From Triatoma infestans (lineage: Eukaryota > Arthropoda > Insecta > Hemiptera > Reduviidae): DNA of 64,000 bases. Where the stretch lies: positions 1 to 64,000 of the forward strand of contig JAAEAF010003514.1 in assembly GCA_011037195.1 (NCBI GenBank), written 5' to 3'. Shown here piece by piece: positions 35,453 to 46,699 of this stretch (position 1 is its first letter; each line of letters begins with the position of its first letter). The notes under the pieces are model-generated. The model saw only the letters and a list, made by a program, of their open reading frames with translations. It was not told where the DNA came from and did not search any database. The translations under genes were made by a program, and so were the position numbers.

Positions 35453-36569
35453 ATAGGGACCAGAGTATATTCTTCCACCCCTTTTTTTTTTTAAACGGCG
35501 GGAAATTTCGAAAAAATGAAAACACTATTAATTTCCATTTTGTGCTAGTTGTATTTTCAGTGATGAAACCCGTTTTTATAACTGTACACTTTATTTTTTA
35601 GATATCCCCACAAAAAATGCACATTTTTATGGACTGATGAATCAAAGTTTACCAACAATGGCCTTCTTAATCGTTGGAACTTTAGAATATGGGCAGAAGA
35701 AAATCCACAAGTTACCTTCGCCACACGCCATTAGGTTGTTTTTTCTACAAATGTTTGGTGTGGAGTTTGAAGAAACCAACTAATCGGCCCATACTTCTAC
35801 AGAGGGAACTTAACTGGTGAAAGGTATCTAACTTTTTTAAGAGACATTTTGCCAGTTTTGCTTGAAGCTGTTCCTCTAAAACGTCGTTAGATATGTATTT
35901 TCAACAAGATGGTTGCCCGGCACATAATGCGAGAGTTGTTCGACGTTACCTGGACAGAAATTTCCACGAAAAGTGGTTAGGAACTCATGGTCCGATCCAA
36001 TGGCCACCTCGATCTCCGGACTTAACCCCAATGGACTATTTGTTGTGGGGATATCTAAAAAATAAAGTGTACAGTAACCTTAATCCCGTGGCTTCAGTCG
36101 AAGATCTGGAACGTCGAATAACTCTAGCCTGCCTAGATGTTGACTTTGCCACCTAAGTGCTGCTGCAAACAGAGCGTGGGAGTCCAGAGCTTTGGCTTGC
36201 CTATCCGTTGATGGTGCCCAGTTTGAAGAGCTTCTTTAAAGAAAAATAAGGTAATTTTGACATTAAACTGAAATTTGTTTTTCATATTTTAAATTACCAT
36301 AACTTTTGAAAAACCTAACCGATTTTAAATTTTTTATTTTTTTAGAGGCTCAATTACTATAAAAATATGCAAAAAAAAATATAATGTTCCATTTGAAAAA
36401 AAAAAGTTGGATGCTGTATCTCGGGATATTGGGGTATAAAAAAAATGGATCAATCACTGAAAATAAACTAGACTAAAAATGATTAAATACGTGTTTTCTA
36501 TTTTTTCGAAATTTTCCGCCGTTTAAAAAAATAAGTGGGTGGAGCATATAACTCTGGTCACCCTGTATA
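35453..36569 (+). mobile_element. Tc1/mariner-like element, copy 1, rearranged left end
   Basis: The right end GGTCACCCTGTA and left end TATAGGGACCAGAG are terminal inverted sequences. Transposase remnants read FLWTDESKFTNNGLLNRWNF, MYFQQDGCPAHNARVVRRYL and PPRSPDLTPMDYLLWGYLKN: three catalytic Asp positions, with 41 residues between the second (QQD) and third (PMD). The N-terminal half is missing. The left arm includes an inverted copy of downstream coding sequence (TGTACACTTTATTTTTTAGA), the same junction as in copy 2. Several single-base losses break the frame. Confidence 0.88.
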
Positions 36570-36574
36570 TATAT

Positions 36575-37823
36575 ATATACACAGACCATTTGGTAAAAAA
36601 CACTTTTTTGGACTCAGGGGACCTCAAAACGGATATTTCCGGTGAAAACTCAATATAGAAAATTTGACACGATTACAATACGAGTAAGAGAAAGTAAAAA
36701 AAAATTAAGTCAGTTCTACAACTGACTCAGTTATGAACTTAAGATATTCATTCTTCTATGTTAGAACAATTATTTAGTTAAGTAAAAAAAAAAAAAATTG
36801 GTAGAACTTAGTTAATACTACAAATTTAATTCCTTTAAAAAAAAAAAATAAATTTATTTCAATAAAAAAAAAAAAATTTCTTCTATAAAGTAAGATTTTA
36901 TTTATAAAATTTATTAATATATAACCCATATTGTAATTTATAAAATTAATATATATAATTTATTAATTATAAATTATTATTGTCAAAAATTTTAACAATT
37001 ATGAAGAAATTGGGTTTAAAGTAATGGGGGAAAATTAATTTTAAATTTATTCTTTTCTTCATAATTGTATTGTATTGACAAGTAAAAGCGAAAATTTAAA
37101 CAAATAAAAATTCCAGGGTGTCGCAATTTATTTCTAGTGAAATTTACTGATATTTTTTTTTTTTTTTTTCTTTATTGAGAAAAAGTTTTGCAAATAAAAC
37201 ATAATAAGAATTATGCCAATAAACACAGAATTTGTTTATGTTATTTATTTTTCTAAGGAAAAGTTTGTGCTAAACGAACTACTCTTTTCTAAGTGATTTC
37301 ACCGACAGAAAAAGAAGAAAAAAAAAATTACAAATTTGTATGTATTATATCTATATTTTTTTTTTAAGTTTATATATGAATGAATAATGCTGCACATTTT
37401 ATATAGAAAGCGTAGAGAATAATGAGTAAGATTGATAGAAAAGTAAATAGGAAATTAAATTAAAGCAAAAAAAAAAAATGCGTGAATAAAAAAAAAAGAA
37501 AATAAATAACTTTATTTTGTACATTAAACATAAAATGGCAAAAATGATATGATGCAGTGAACTGCAAAGACTAGATTTTTTTAAAACCCATAGAGTGTAA
37601 AAAAAAAAAAAAAAAAAAAAAACATTTAATAATTTGGAATTGTGGGTTTATTTTATATATATTTATTATTATATAAAAGATCTGCGAAATCCTGAATGCC
37701 TAAAAAAAAATTCTGGCATCATATAATAAAGTATTTTTCATAGCCAAATAAAGGGGTAAGGCAAATTATAAAAAAAAAAAATTAAGATTATTTAATTTTT
37801 AATAAAAATTAATTTGGCCTTAC
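36575..37823. other. Intron, no gene recognised
   Basis: Extremely A+T-rich with many poly-A runs (for example 37598-37621). Lies just downstream of the broken III S4 exon. Nothing recognised. Confidence 0.7.
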
Positions 37824-37910
37824 CTTCAATCCGCTTTAGCTCGATTGATAGCTCTCATGGCCTCAATACTCTTAACACTCTCAGATTTTTACTACGATAT
37901 AGCTCCTGAA
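37824..37910 (-). CDS. Ca-alpha1D: Ca-alpha1D exon: domain III S4 voltage sensor, reading frame broken
   Basis: Splice sites are good (poly-T then TTTTTCACAG|TTCAGG; TTGAAG|GTAAGG) and the exon sits in the right order. S4 residues are readable only by changing frame: SSGAIS, then LRVLRVLRP, then RAINRAK. An intact exon in this position should be 88 bp (1 + 29 codons); this one is 87. Compared with the family it seems to lack a base after the Ser codon TCG, one before CTGAGA and one before the TGAGAGC, and to have two extra bases before GGATTGAAG. Sequencing or assembly error, or real decay, are both possible. No second S4 exon was recognised in the window. Confidence 0.8.
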
Positions 37911-38127
37911 CTGTGAAAAACAAAAAATTTTTTTTTTTTTTTTATAAATTAATCTTCCATAATCTTATTAAAGTATATTTTTTTTTTTACTTTCTCTTAT
38001 TGCGGTAATTGGCCACTTTTTCATACTAAGGAACCCACAAATATATATATTTTTGGTAAAATCTCAATTACAAAAATTTTTTCTACTTACAAAAAAAAAG
38101 AAAAGAAAAAAAATACCTATAGTGCAA

Positions 38128-38255
38128 CAGCGCATGAAAGACCAAGGCTTGCCAGACGGCGATTTGAATAGGAAGCACGCCGCAGTTCCCACGCCGTTTA
38201 GTTTCGGCCTTCGCTACCTAGGGCGCTACTAACTGTAGCTACCCACTTCCCCGTG
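38128..38255 (-). mobile_element. SINE family C fragment
   Basis: GTGCAACAGCGCATGAAAGA, GGCTTGCCAGACGGCGATTT and GGCCTTCGCTACCTAGGGCG match the copies at 30073 and 33748. Confidence 0.7.
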
Positions 38256-38345
38256 TAGGTCCCGGGGTAGAATAGGCCTACGGTATGCCCTGCGTGTCGT
38301 AGGAGGCGACTAAAAGGGAGGCCCTGCACTGGACAAGTCGTATCT
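38256..38345. repeat. Dispersed repeat fragment next to a SINE
   Basis: Contains GTAGGTCCCGGGGTAGAATA, GGCCTACGGTATGCCCTGCG and GTAGGAGGCGACTAAAAGGG, a G+C-rich block I recognise as a common insect transposon-derived sequence, class unknown. Only one copy seen here. Confidence 0.45.
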
Positions 38346-38519
38346 TCTAATAAGATATGTATTAGTCCTTGTGTGGAAAGTAAAATCTACTTGTGTCACT
38401 CTTACTTCAAACAACTAGAGACATTTTGGCGTAGGCTTGTGGCGAAGCCATCGCCTCTCCAGGTTGGGGATTCCCTCCTCCAAGCCATCCTGATCCTTTC
38501 CCCTTGCAGGGTTGCCTGC

Positions 38520-39300
38520 AAGTTACTTGGGTTACTGAAACCCCTGTGCGTTAGAGGAAAGCATAACGCTACCGTTATCTCAAAACTCCCAAAAAAATCA
38601 CTTTTACCAGAAAAAAAGTTTCAAATAAGAAATTATAGATATTTATGTATGTATCGGAGGGTAAGGTGCGTCTCTATTGGATACCTGGATATGCGGAAAT
38701 AGAGGGCAATGAGAGGGCGGATCAGTTGGCCAGGAAGGGATCGTCATTACCATTTTGTGGTCCTGAACCAGCCTTTGCCGTCACTAAGAGGTTTCGCGAT
38801 AAATAGATTAGATTTTGGGAGATGAGAGTCTTGGAGAAATGCTGGGCGGACATGCAGGGGTGCCTCCAAACTAAAAGATTTATAAAAAAAAAATTGAGCA
38901 GGGAGTTTCGGCTTACCTCCTGTCCCTCAGCAGGGCAGGTCTGAGGACCTTGGTGGGGGTAGTGACTGGACACACCTGGGAGGACGTCTAGCCCCATTTG
39001 TCAGAATTGCGATGACGGAGTCAGGGAAACGGTGTATCACTATCTATGTCAGTGCCCCCATTTCCCTGGTACTAGGTTTAGCGTATTTCGGAGGGCACCA
39101 CTCTCACAGGATTGCTTGGGCGAGTTAGAGTTAAAGGATATCCTGAGATATTGGCTTAGGTCCCATGCCGCCAGGCACCCGGTCTAATAATAATAATATA
39201 TATGTAAATAGTATACGAGGTTTACACAAAATCGTTGGAGCTATTTGCAAGAAAAATGTGAAAAATTTAATCAGTAAAATCGCACTTCTAGTTGATGAAT
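38520..39300 (+). repeat. One ~310-bp-type unit split by a LINE
   Basis: The left part ends TATAGATATTTATGTATGTA at about 38651; the right part resumes GTAAATAGTATACGAGGTTT at about 39205. Together they read like 34235-34300 of the array (TATGTATGTAGAGAGAGTAT, ACGAAGTTT). The LINE at 38656-39190 is the insert. Confidence 0.75.
38656..39195 (+). mobile_element. RNase H-family LINE, 3' part, nested in a repeat unit
   Basis: Decayed frames read RLYWIPGYAEIEGNERADQL, ARKGSSLPFCGPEPAFAVTK, MQGCLQTKRFIKKKLSREFR and CQNCDDGVRETVYHYLCQCP, the same family as 6767-7222. Frameshifts and a 30-bp loss (after ACTGGACACACCTGGG) break it. The tail is (TAA)n at 39185-39197. Target duplication unclear, perhaps TATGTA. 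Confidence 0.85.
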
Positions 39301-39567
39301 TTCACCCGAAAACTTCGGATCAGATGCGATGCAAAATATCAAGTTTGAGCTTCATAAGATTTTTCGTTTTTGAGCTCAAACCATGTATTTCCGTTGAAAA
39401 CTCAATTTTGGAAATTTTGACTAGTATCACTAGTAATAATTTGCTTATTACTAATAATAAGAGAGAGTCCAAAAAAAAAAAAAATATTGCAATAGAATCT
39501 GTGTAATTATTGTCTAAGATATAATTAATCAACTGTGCGGTGAATGACAAAAACTTAAAGTTGAAGT

Positions 39568-40582
39568 CAGTGGCGGCTACTGGTATTCGCGATTGCGCGA
39601 GTGAACCCCCCAGCTATTTGAAAAAAAAATAAAAAATTAAAAGTAACAAATTATCATATGTTTATTACTTTCTCTTATTTTTATTTCGTATTTCAATTTC
39701 AAAAAATATTTTCATTTTTATTTATATTACTTTCAAACATTGGTCACAGCAAAAATTGAATGAATGAATGAATTGAATGATGTGAAAAAAATAATTTGTC
39801 AAATCCGAGGAGAATCGAACATAAACGAATAGGAACGTATATCAGTATAGGAGCTCACTCTAATGTGTTGTTTAATGTATTGTGCATTTTTGTACGATTG
39901 TAGGTATAATGCGTGCATATATCAGGAGATGTATAAAGTGTAGGAAGCAGGGGGTTCACAATTTGGTATCGCGCTGGAGAATTTAATATATATATATATA
40001 TGTATATATAAAAACATTTCTTTGTGTTAGTGTAGAAACGTGGGTTTCCTATTAACTTTTTAAAATAAAAGTGGGGGATTCTTGCGCGATGAACGTTGAA
40101 TACTAGCTAGCTGTAGTTGAACGAACTTACCCGATCTTATCCGAAGTTAGTTGCACATTCGATATTGCGCTGTAACGGCCGTTCGTTATTTTTTTGTGCG
40201 ATGTGGCCTCTGCCAAAGTGTGAATTTTTATATTTTTATCAAGCTTTTGGATTCGAATTGGTTTATTTTTTTAAGTAATTATATTTTATATATTTTTCTA
40301 TATGTATATTATTATATTTCTAAATATTATTTTTACATTAGATAAAGTTTTAAACATTTTTTCATTCCTTCTGTTTTCAATTTATCATGTCACAATCTGT
40401 AGCAATTAATAGTGTTGAATATTTAATTAAAAATTCGAATAATTTAACTTACGAAGATAGAATTAGGATTAAAAATGCCGGTCCCCCGCGTCCCAACTTA
40501 ATCATTAATACTAATTACAAAAACAGATAATTTAAAAAAAAAATGTTGAACCCCCACATATCCAAGTCAGGAGCCGCCACTG
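39568..40582. mobile_element. hAT-like TIR element with 8-bp target duplication, copy 1
   Basis: Exact octamers GTTGAAGT at 39560-39567 and 40583-40590. Ends CAGTGGCGGCTACTGGTATT and AAGTCAGGAGCCGCCACTG. Shares about 70 bp at the left end (CGCGATTGCGCGAGTGAACC) and about 45 bp at the right end with 58521-59920. Near the right end a short frame reads MSQSVAINSVEYLIKNSNNL then TYEDRIRIKNAGPPRPNLII (40387-40530), possibly the start of a lost transposase. 1015 bp. Confidence 0.88.
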
Positions 40583-40773
40583 GTTGAAGTCAACTTTCTA
40601 TACGAACTTAATAACCATATTCTGGCGATGGATGAAAATCCGAAACTGGTCAGAAACAACAAAAATAAAGCATTGCGGATCTAACCACATATTCAACATA
40701 AATATTAATACTTAAAAAAAAAAAAAAGAAACAATATTACTAAAAATATAATATTAAAATTTGTAACACTTAC

Positions 40774-40940
40774 CTAAAGAAAACTGACACTAGAGATACA
40801 CAAACAACCAGCAGATCTAATAAATTGAAGGCCGATCTGCAGAAAGCTCCATCATGCAGTACAAAACCATAGGAAATCATCTTGAGACATATTTCGACCG
40901 TAAAGACAGACGTGAAGAAATAGTCGAAATAAATGAGTAC
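40774..40940 (-). CDS. Ca-alpha1D: Ca-alpha1D exon: domain III S2-S3
   Basis: Reads [20 protein letters not shown] then [20 protein letters not shown] and [15 protein letters not shown] plus AG of a Ser codon. The [18 protein letters not shown] block is a hallmark of L-type repeat III. Acceptor TTTCTCCAG|GTACTC, donor TTTAG|GTAAGTG. It is 167 bp. Mammalian CaV1.2 has mutually exclusive exons over III S2; only one copy of this exon was noticed here. Confidence 0.95.
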
Positions 40941-41699
40941 CTGGAGAAATATTAAATAATTTTAGAAAATAGAGCATTTATATGATTGATTTATCTAAAT
41001 GTGGAACTATTATTTAATTTTATTTCTTTTTAGAGAATATGTAAGAAACTACTTGGTGTTGAGAACGTGTAATTGGTTGGATTGCGCTTATATTGCAATA
41101 GACTTTTTCTGGGGCGTAATTATTGAGTTTTTGATCAATATTACCATGAAGAAGGCTATTGCAGTACAGTTAAAAAGTTACTTTATACTAAACCATTGAA
41201 GCGGTCTCAACACAAAGTACCTAGTGTTATGTATGACAATGGCCGCCGAAACTTATGAGTTCATGAATATGTAATGCCTCTTAATAAAAAAAAAACAAGT
41301 GAGCAAGGATTACTGTTTACTTGCTTCCAGTGATCAGTAAAGTGTCCAAATAGTTGCTAACAGCTTGGTTTTAATCTATCCTGACAAAAGCCGATATAAG
41401 ACTCATTAGTAAGAAAAAAGGAAAACCCATCAACAAAAACAACCTTTAGCGCTGCAGCATTCTTTATAGTTAATCAACCCTTCATCAATCATGACAAGTG
41501 CTGTAAAAAAGAAGTGACGACACTATATGGAGGAATATCTAACTATAGTTTTATTGAAAGCCCTTTTACCCTAAGACAACCTATGTGTCTTTTATATAAT
41601 AGTTCTTTTACCAAAGAGGCGATGAAGCCTTGAAGATAACTTACAAAAGAAACATCTGAGTAAATATAGAAAACAGATTAAAATATTTTAAAATTTAAG
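40941..41699. other. Intron, no gene recognised
   Basis: A+T-rich sequence between III S2-S3 and III S1 exons. Nothing recognised. Confidence 0.6.
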
Positions 41700-42560
41700 A
41701 CAGAATTTTGAGCAGCATTTTGTGTTACCTCCTTATTTTAAGAAGAACATACAAACAAATGATGATGGAATGATTGCTTTATGAAATTTCAGAAATCATA
41801 GCAAAAACTGGTAGTGGTCATACAATTGCTTAGACTGTTATATGACACGCCTTAGAGGCTAATTTTAAAAATGATTCATCAAAAGAAAACTGCCAACTAA
41901 AAAACGAATCAATTTTCTATAAAAGTTAATGAATCCATAGTAACTGACAATAAGGCTCTTCTAATGGTTAGGATATGCTCATTATTTCGATGATGATTGT
42001 AAAATTGCAAGAAGAGATGTTGTGGTAGTGTAGCATCCATTTTAGCTGCTATAAAAATTTGGTTTAATGAAAACAAGTACAAATGGAAAATATGATATCC
42101 TGTGCCACTTCGATAGTTGGAAAACATGAAAATTTTATAAGCTACCTAAAGAAGGTAGTCTGTCACAAAGTTCTTCCAATACACTTCATTGTGCACCGGC
42201 ATAATCTGGTTGCAAAAAATTACATGTACAGTTCTTTATCAATCTCTCAGTATAATTACAAAAACGATTAATACTTAAGTCGGACGGACTGTCAATCTAG
42301 GCTTGCCAAGTTCAAGAATCTATATAATGATTTATCCAGGGGTCATTATGTGGAAAACAAACATGGTGTGCGTCTTCAAAATAATTCAGGAAATATTCGA
42401 GATTTCCATCCATACGAACCTGCATTTCATTGGTCCATCAGTCCAATACATTTCGTGCATTCGTCCTTAACAGTATTTTCAGTAAATACATTATGAAGAT
42501 GTGGACTACCAAGTGGTGTTAATTGTTAACTCTAACCACATCATTTAAAATATTTGATAA
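41700..42560 (+). pseudogene. Decayed hAT/ZBED5-like transposase
   Basis: Frames give VNESIVTDNKALLMVRICSL and, at 42083 onward, ENMISCATSIVGKHENFISY then LKKVVCHKVLPIHFIVHRHN. This matches the pattern of ZBED5/SCAND3-type hAT proteins (CATDGAPAMVG---GF--YLKK, then H-IIHR--L--K), with the DGA part lost. Many stops. No element ends found. Confidence 0.65.
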
Positions 42561-42737
42561 ATGGCTGAAATCATTGAATGGAAATGCAAGATAAAAAGAA
42601 CAAGTTTGCGGATGTAACCTATTCTTCACAAAATATTGATACCAAATTTTGGGTATGTGGGGACAATTTTTAAACATACCTTAAACGATTTGAGAATTAA
42701 AAAAATACAGAAATATTTTATAATCCTTATGCCGTAC

Positions 42738-42867
42738 CTTATTCCTTGGAGATTCAGCTTTTAACGGATCTTCAGCAGCCAACAAAGCTGAGGACACCAT
42801 AATACACACTAAAATCACATTTCCAAAGTGACTGTGATTGCATAACCAATGGCAGAAAACGCGAATC
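42738..42867 (-). CDS. Ca-alpha1D: Ca-alpha1D exon: domain III S1
   Basis: Reads (R)[20 protein letters not shown] followed by [23 protein letters not shown]. The [11 protein letters not shown] motif and following helix are III S1 of CaV1 channels. Acceptor TTTTCCACAG|GATTC, donor AATAAG|GTACGG. It is 130 bp: one base plus 43 codons, ending in phase 0. Intact. The 10.5-kb intron upstream of it holds many transposon remnants. Confidence 0.95.
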
Positions 42868-45220
42868 CTGTGGAAAAAAAAAAAAGAAAGAAAAATTAAA
42901 TTTAAATGAGATACATTCCGTGTGACCTTAAAATTGTTAATTTCACTATAATAAAAGTAATTATTTTAAATAAATCTAATAAAAAATTTCATAAATTCTA
43001 AATTGAATAAAAATTCAAAATATTAAATATAAAATTTAATGTTTTAACAAAGAAGTCAAAATTTTTCATGATTTGAGAATTTTTTCATGATAGCCTATGC
43101 CTATGCCTCATTCTGTGGTCATCGCACGTGCTGAGCGTTTGCCTATCACCTTGGTAAAAATAACAGTGTAATATCATCCACTAGCATATACTGTAATGCC
43201 AGAGCACACACTCAATTTATATTGTTTCTAGATATCAAGATATCGTGATGATAAGTTAATGTCTGAAACCGAACGATGACCATAAAATAAAGCTAGTTAT
43301 TTATCATAATGTTTTCCATACTTTACACTCAACCAATCCCTTTAATGAAATCTTTTATATAAACTGTTAGTTACTGTTTTATTATAACCATATCAAAATG
43401 ACTTAAATTTTTAGCCTTCTCAAATTTATTTGAATTAGATAAAATAACTTTCGATATTAGATTTTAATATAAGTAAGATTAGAAAACATACAACATATAC
43501 TAGAACAAATAAATAATAATGGAAGGCATTCAATTTTTTAAATAGATACAGATATCCCTCGATTTATGCAAAAAAAAAAAAAAAAATCGCATCTGATTAA
43601 CTCATACTTTGAAAAACATTTTTGTCAATTAGAATTGTCAATACACAGAGTTTTTTTTTTTGAGATTATATTTATGTAGTAGCTCTATCAATTGAAGCAA
43701 TTCTGGAAAAGCATTTAGAGTTAGGTGGAACGTCGGTTTTTGCCAAATCAGTGAGTGACACGGATCTCAATCCAAACACGCAGATTTTTTATGTTAAGCA
43801 ATTAAGCTTAAATAAGAAAGAAGATATTTCGGCTAATTTGCTTAATTTGTTAGCAAAGTTCACTGATGCAGGCCTAGAATCTAAAGTAAGTGTGCCATAA
43901 TCCCTTCTTTGGATTTGGAATGGTACACTTATAGTAATCTGTTACAGTGCCAGCACTCTTTTAATTGCTTGTGCTTGTGGCACTTCTGGAGGGAAGAGTT
44001 TTTCATTATTTTTCTTCTCAAATAATCGACATTAATTCTACAAACCTCTTGTACACAATTCCACTAGCTGCATCAAAAGTCTTGGGCTGTTCTGTAACAT
44101 AACCAGTGGCCACACTTCAGAAAACTGAATGTTCACCTACGGAACCAGTAGGCAACCAGTTCCATGGCACTGCTGCCAGCAGTTTTGTGTTTATAGAGCT
44201 ACCCGGAACTCATCTCATTTTTTCGCAATAAAAAATGCAACATATGTGCAAAATATATTCAATTACTACAATGAGAACTGACATTATAAGATGTATAGGT
44301 GCCTCGCGAATGAAATTTCGTTCTGGCCTCCCAAAACTCTTAGCCGCCCCCCTTACTTGAAGTCAAAATATATCTTGAATTACTAGCACCAAGGGATATC
44401 TATATCTGGAATAAATTCAGAACTTTAACTTTCCAATTTTTTATAATAATAGAATGGAAATAACATAATTAAAACAAAATTTACTACTTCTACAATAATA
44501 ACAAATAAAATGCAACTCTTCAAATACAATAATGCACTCGGCATATGGGATGTCATAGATTATACCTTACACTACCTTTCACTCTTAATCAGAATGGTAA
44601 AACCAGCCATTAAATAAATTAAAGCATCTATTTCTACATTAACATTCAATAATGTTTTCAAAAGTAAATAAATATGAAAAAACTTATAACAACAATACAA
44701 TTAAAATAATTTAAAAAAAATAAAATTTACGACATACGCGCAAACTATACTTACTCAATTTAAACAATTTCATAAAATTAATGTTCACATTATTTTCCTT
44801 TATTTTTAAAATCACAGCCATCATAATTCTTATTTAACTTTTATTATGAACGAACTGAAAATAAAATTTCGATCATTTGTTATAATTTTTGCGAAGAAAC
44901 ATCAAACTGTTCCACATGTGGAATCTAAACATGACGTCGAATGCTGTACTCATGTCGACGAGAAGAATGTTGAACTGAAAGATTTTAGAAACTTGACGAA
45001 AGATTTGATTTTTAAAAATTATTTATATTTCTACATTCAGTTGTAAAAACTTTTAATGAAAGCAACATTTTTCAATAGTTTTACTATAGCGAATCAAAAT
45101 GTTTGCGTTTATAATCAATTTAATTTTACAAATTTTATTTACAACAACCGAAATATAAATTGTTGTGCCACTAACTCGGGTCCTTCTTAATACCATTTCT
45201 TTCTTTTTCTTTTTTGAGCA
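42868..45220. other. Intron, mostly unrecognised
   Basis: A+T-rich. At about 43735-43785 a short CGTCGGTTTTTGCCAAATCA...CGGATCTCAATCC sequence resembles one arm of the foldback at 46375-46530. Otherwise nothing recognised. Confidence 0.55.
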
Positions 45221-45224
45221 GTGT

Positions 45225-46110
45225 AATGCACTACGACCAAAGAGGTCTATTGTGCACCCCTGTGGTGTCAGGATGAGACCTCTCAACTTACTGCAACCCT
45301 GCCAGATTAATTCCCTAAGAAATTCTAGAATCTGGAAAGGATCTAAAGAATTCTAAATCATCTGCGAATGGTAGCATCGCAATCCGTCAAGACAAGTATT
45401 TGAGTCTCCTACATTTCTCCAATGAATTTGCAGGTGCGATCGTGTTGTAGGCCCAGCTTATTCAGATGCTCGCAGAGTTTGCAATGCTCCGTAAGGAAAC
45501 CTCGTTTTGCTCAGACTTCTGTAAGCTTTAAACCTTTTCCAGCCATGACTGTCCAGACAAGATTTAGGCTGTTTTCAGTGTTTTCAGTCTTGGAAGGATC
45601 CTCCAGAGCAATTCTCTCTTCACTCCCTCCTCTGTATCTGAGCTCATCTCGAAAGACTGGTCGTTTATCCCAGAAATGAGTTTTAGTCCCATGAAAGGAT
45701 TGCGCGCCTTTCTTTGACATATTACCTTCCACGCCAAGATAAGATGCCCTGTCATCCAGAATAGAGTAACTTTACTATTTCTTCCCAAATCAACGTGTTT
45801 GCCGAGGCATCCCATTCGAATTGATGTCGGCTCAGTGTTTTAATAGCAGCCTGGCTATCGGATTTCACAATCTTCTGATTTCAATACTTCTTGTCTAGGT
45901 TGAACTGACATTTCTTCGAACTGTGTAAATTTCCGCGGGGAAAAGCTGGGATATTTTGCCCACGGCCTCCGAATGTCTGGTTTACTCTCCAGCAGCAGTC
46001 CCTTCAGCGGTCCTCAACCTATCCTTGTTCTAAACAATGATATAAGTGCTTCAGTACTATAAGGAGCGGATTCATTGCTTTAATCTCTTCTAAAATTCAG
46101 CTTCATGATA
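45225..46110 (-). mobile_element. Degenerate RNase H-family LINE
   Basis: The minus strand reads GFLTEHCKLCEHLNKLGLQH DRTCKF near 45425-45505 (post-RNase H segment) and VKSDSQAAIKTLSRHQFEWD near 45800-45875 (RNase H Asp motif). Frame broken throughout. More diverged than the copies at 18306 and 23285. Confidence 0.7.
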
Positions 46111-46189
46111 AAATTTCAACGAAACTGTTTGTCTTAATTCAATTAATGTCATTTCCAGGGGAGTTCCAGAGAGACGACAGGGATATCCA

Positions 46190-46315
46190 ATCTATGGTGC
46201 CAATTCCCGTCCACTACCTTCCGAGGATAGCTCCCTTCGCCCATTTATCTACTTCAAGGCAGAGGATTGTGCCTTACTGGACCCCCAGAGTGGAATCTTT
46301 TAGAATTATAGGCTT
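46190..46315. repeat. Dispersed repeat, inverted copy at 48950-49065
   Basis: GAGGATAGCTCCCTTCGCCC, ATTTATCTACTTCAAGGC and GGACCCCCAGAGTGGAATCT occur here and, reversed, at 48950-49065, about 95% identical by eye. No coding assignment made; probably retrotransposon sequence. Confidence 0.8.
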
Positions 46316-46374
46316 AATGCCTCGGCATATACGGCGAAATTGGTAAGTATTTGGAAAACCCATGAATTACCCGG

Positions 46375-46530
46375 TTGAGACCGGGTCAGTGGCTTGCTAG
46401 AAACCGATGTTTCGCCTATATTGCAATGAGCTTCTTCAGGGTCATTACACCTTGAAAACTAAAAGTTGCAATATGGGCGAAACGTCGGTTTTTTAGCAAA
46501 CCACTAACGCGGTCTCAATCCGGAAACTAA
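46375..46530. repeat. Foldback repeat with Penelope-like motif
   Basis: Arms: GGTTGAGACCGGGTCAGTGG...CGATGTTTCGCCTATATTGC (left) and GCAATATGGGCGAAACGTCG...CGCGGTCTCAATCCGG (right), reverse complements with a ~40-bp loop. The CTGAAGAAG + GGCGAAAC arrangement matches the foldback at 13455-14105. Confidence 0.8.
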
Positions 46531-46699
46531 AGAGTTTCCCATGCAAATGCCGCGGAAACCTAAAAGATCAAATTATCTGCAAAGCCATATGTCAAGGGAA
46601 AAAATGGAGAGGGACTTCACTGTGCTAGTTTTCATACACTCAAGAAGTGCACTTTTCAGAAGATAAAATGTCCTGGTGATAAAATAGATCCGATATCAT

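Noticed and set aside
22597..37823. A second, intact III S4 exon
   Set aside because: I looked for the complement of the [14 protein letters not shown] coding pattern in the flanking introns and saw only the broken copy at 37824-37910; the search was by eye and is not exhaustive.
46375..46530. Hammerhead ribozyme
   Set aside because: CUGAAGA and GAAA boxes are present in order but I found no convincing stem I pairing; kept only as a possibility to test.
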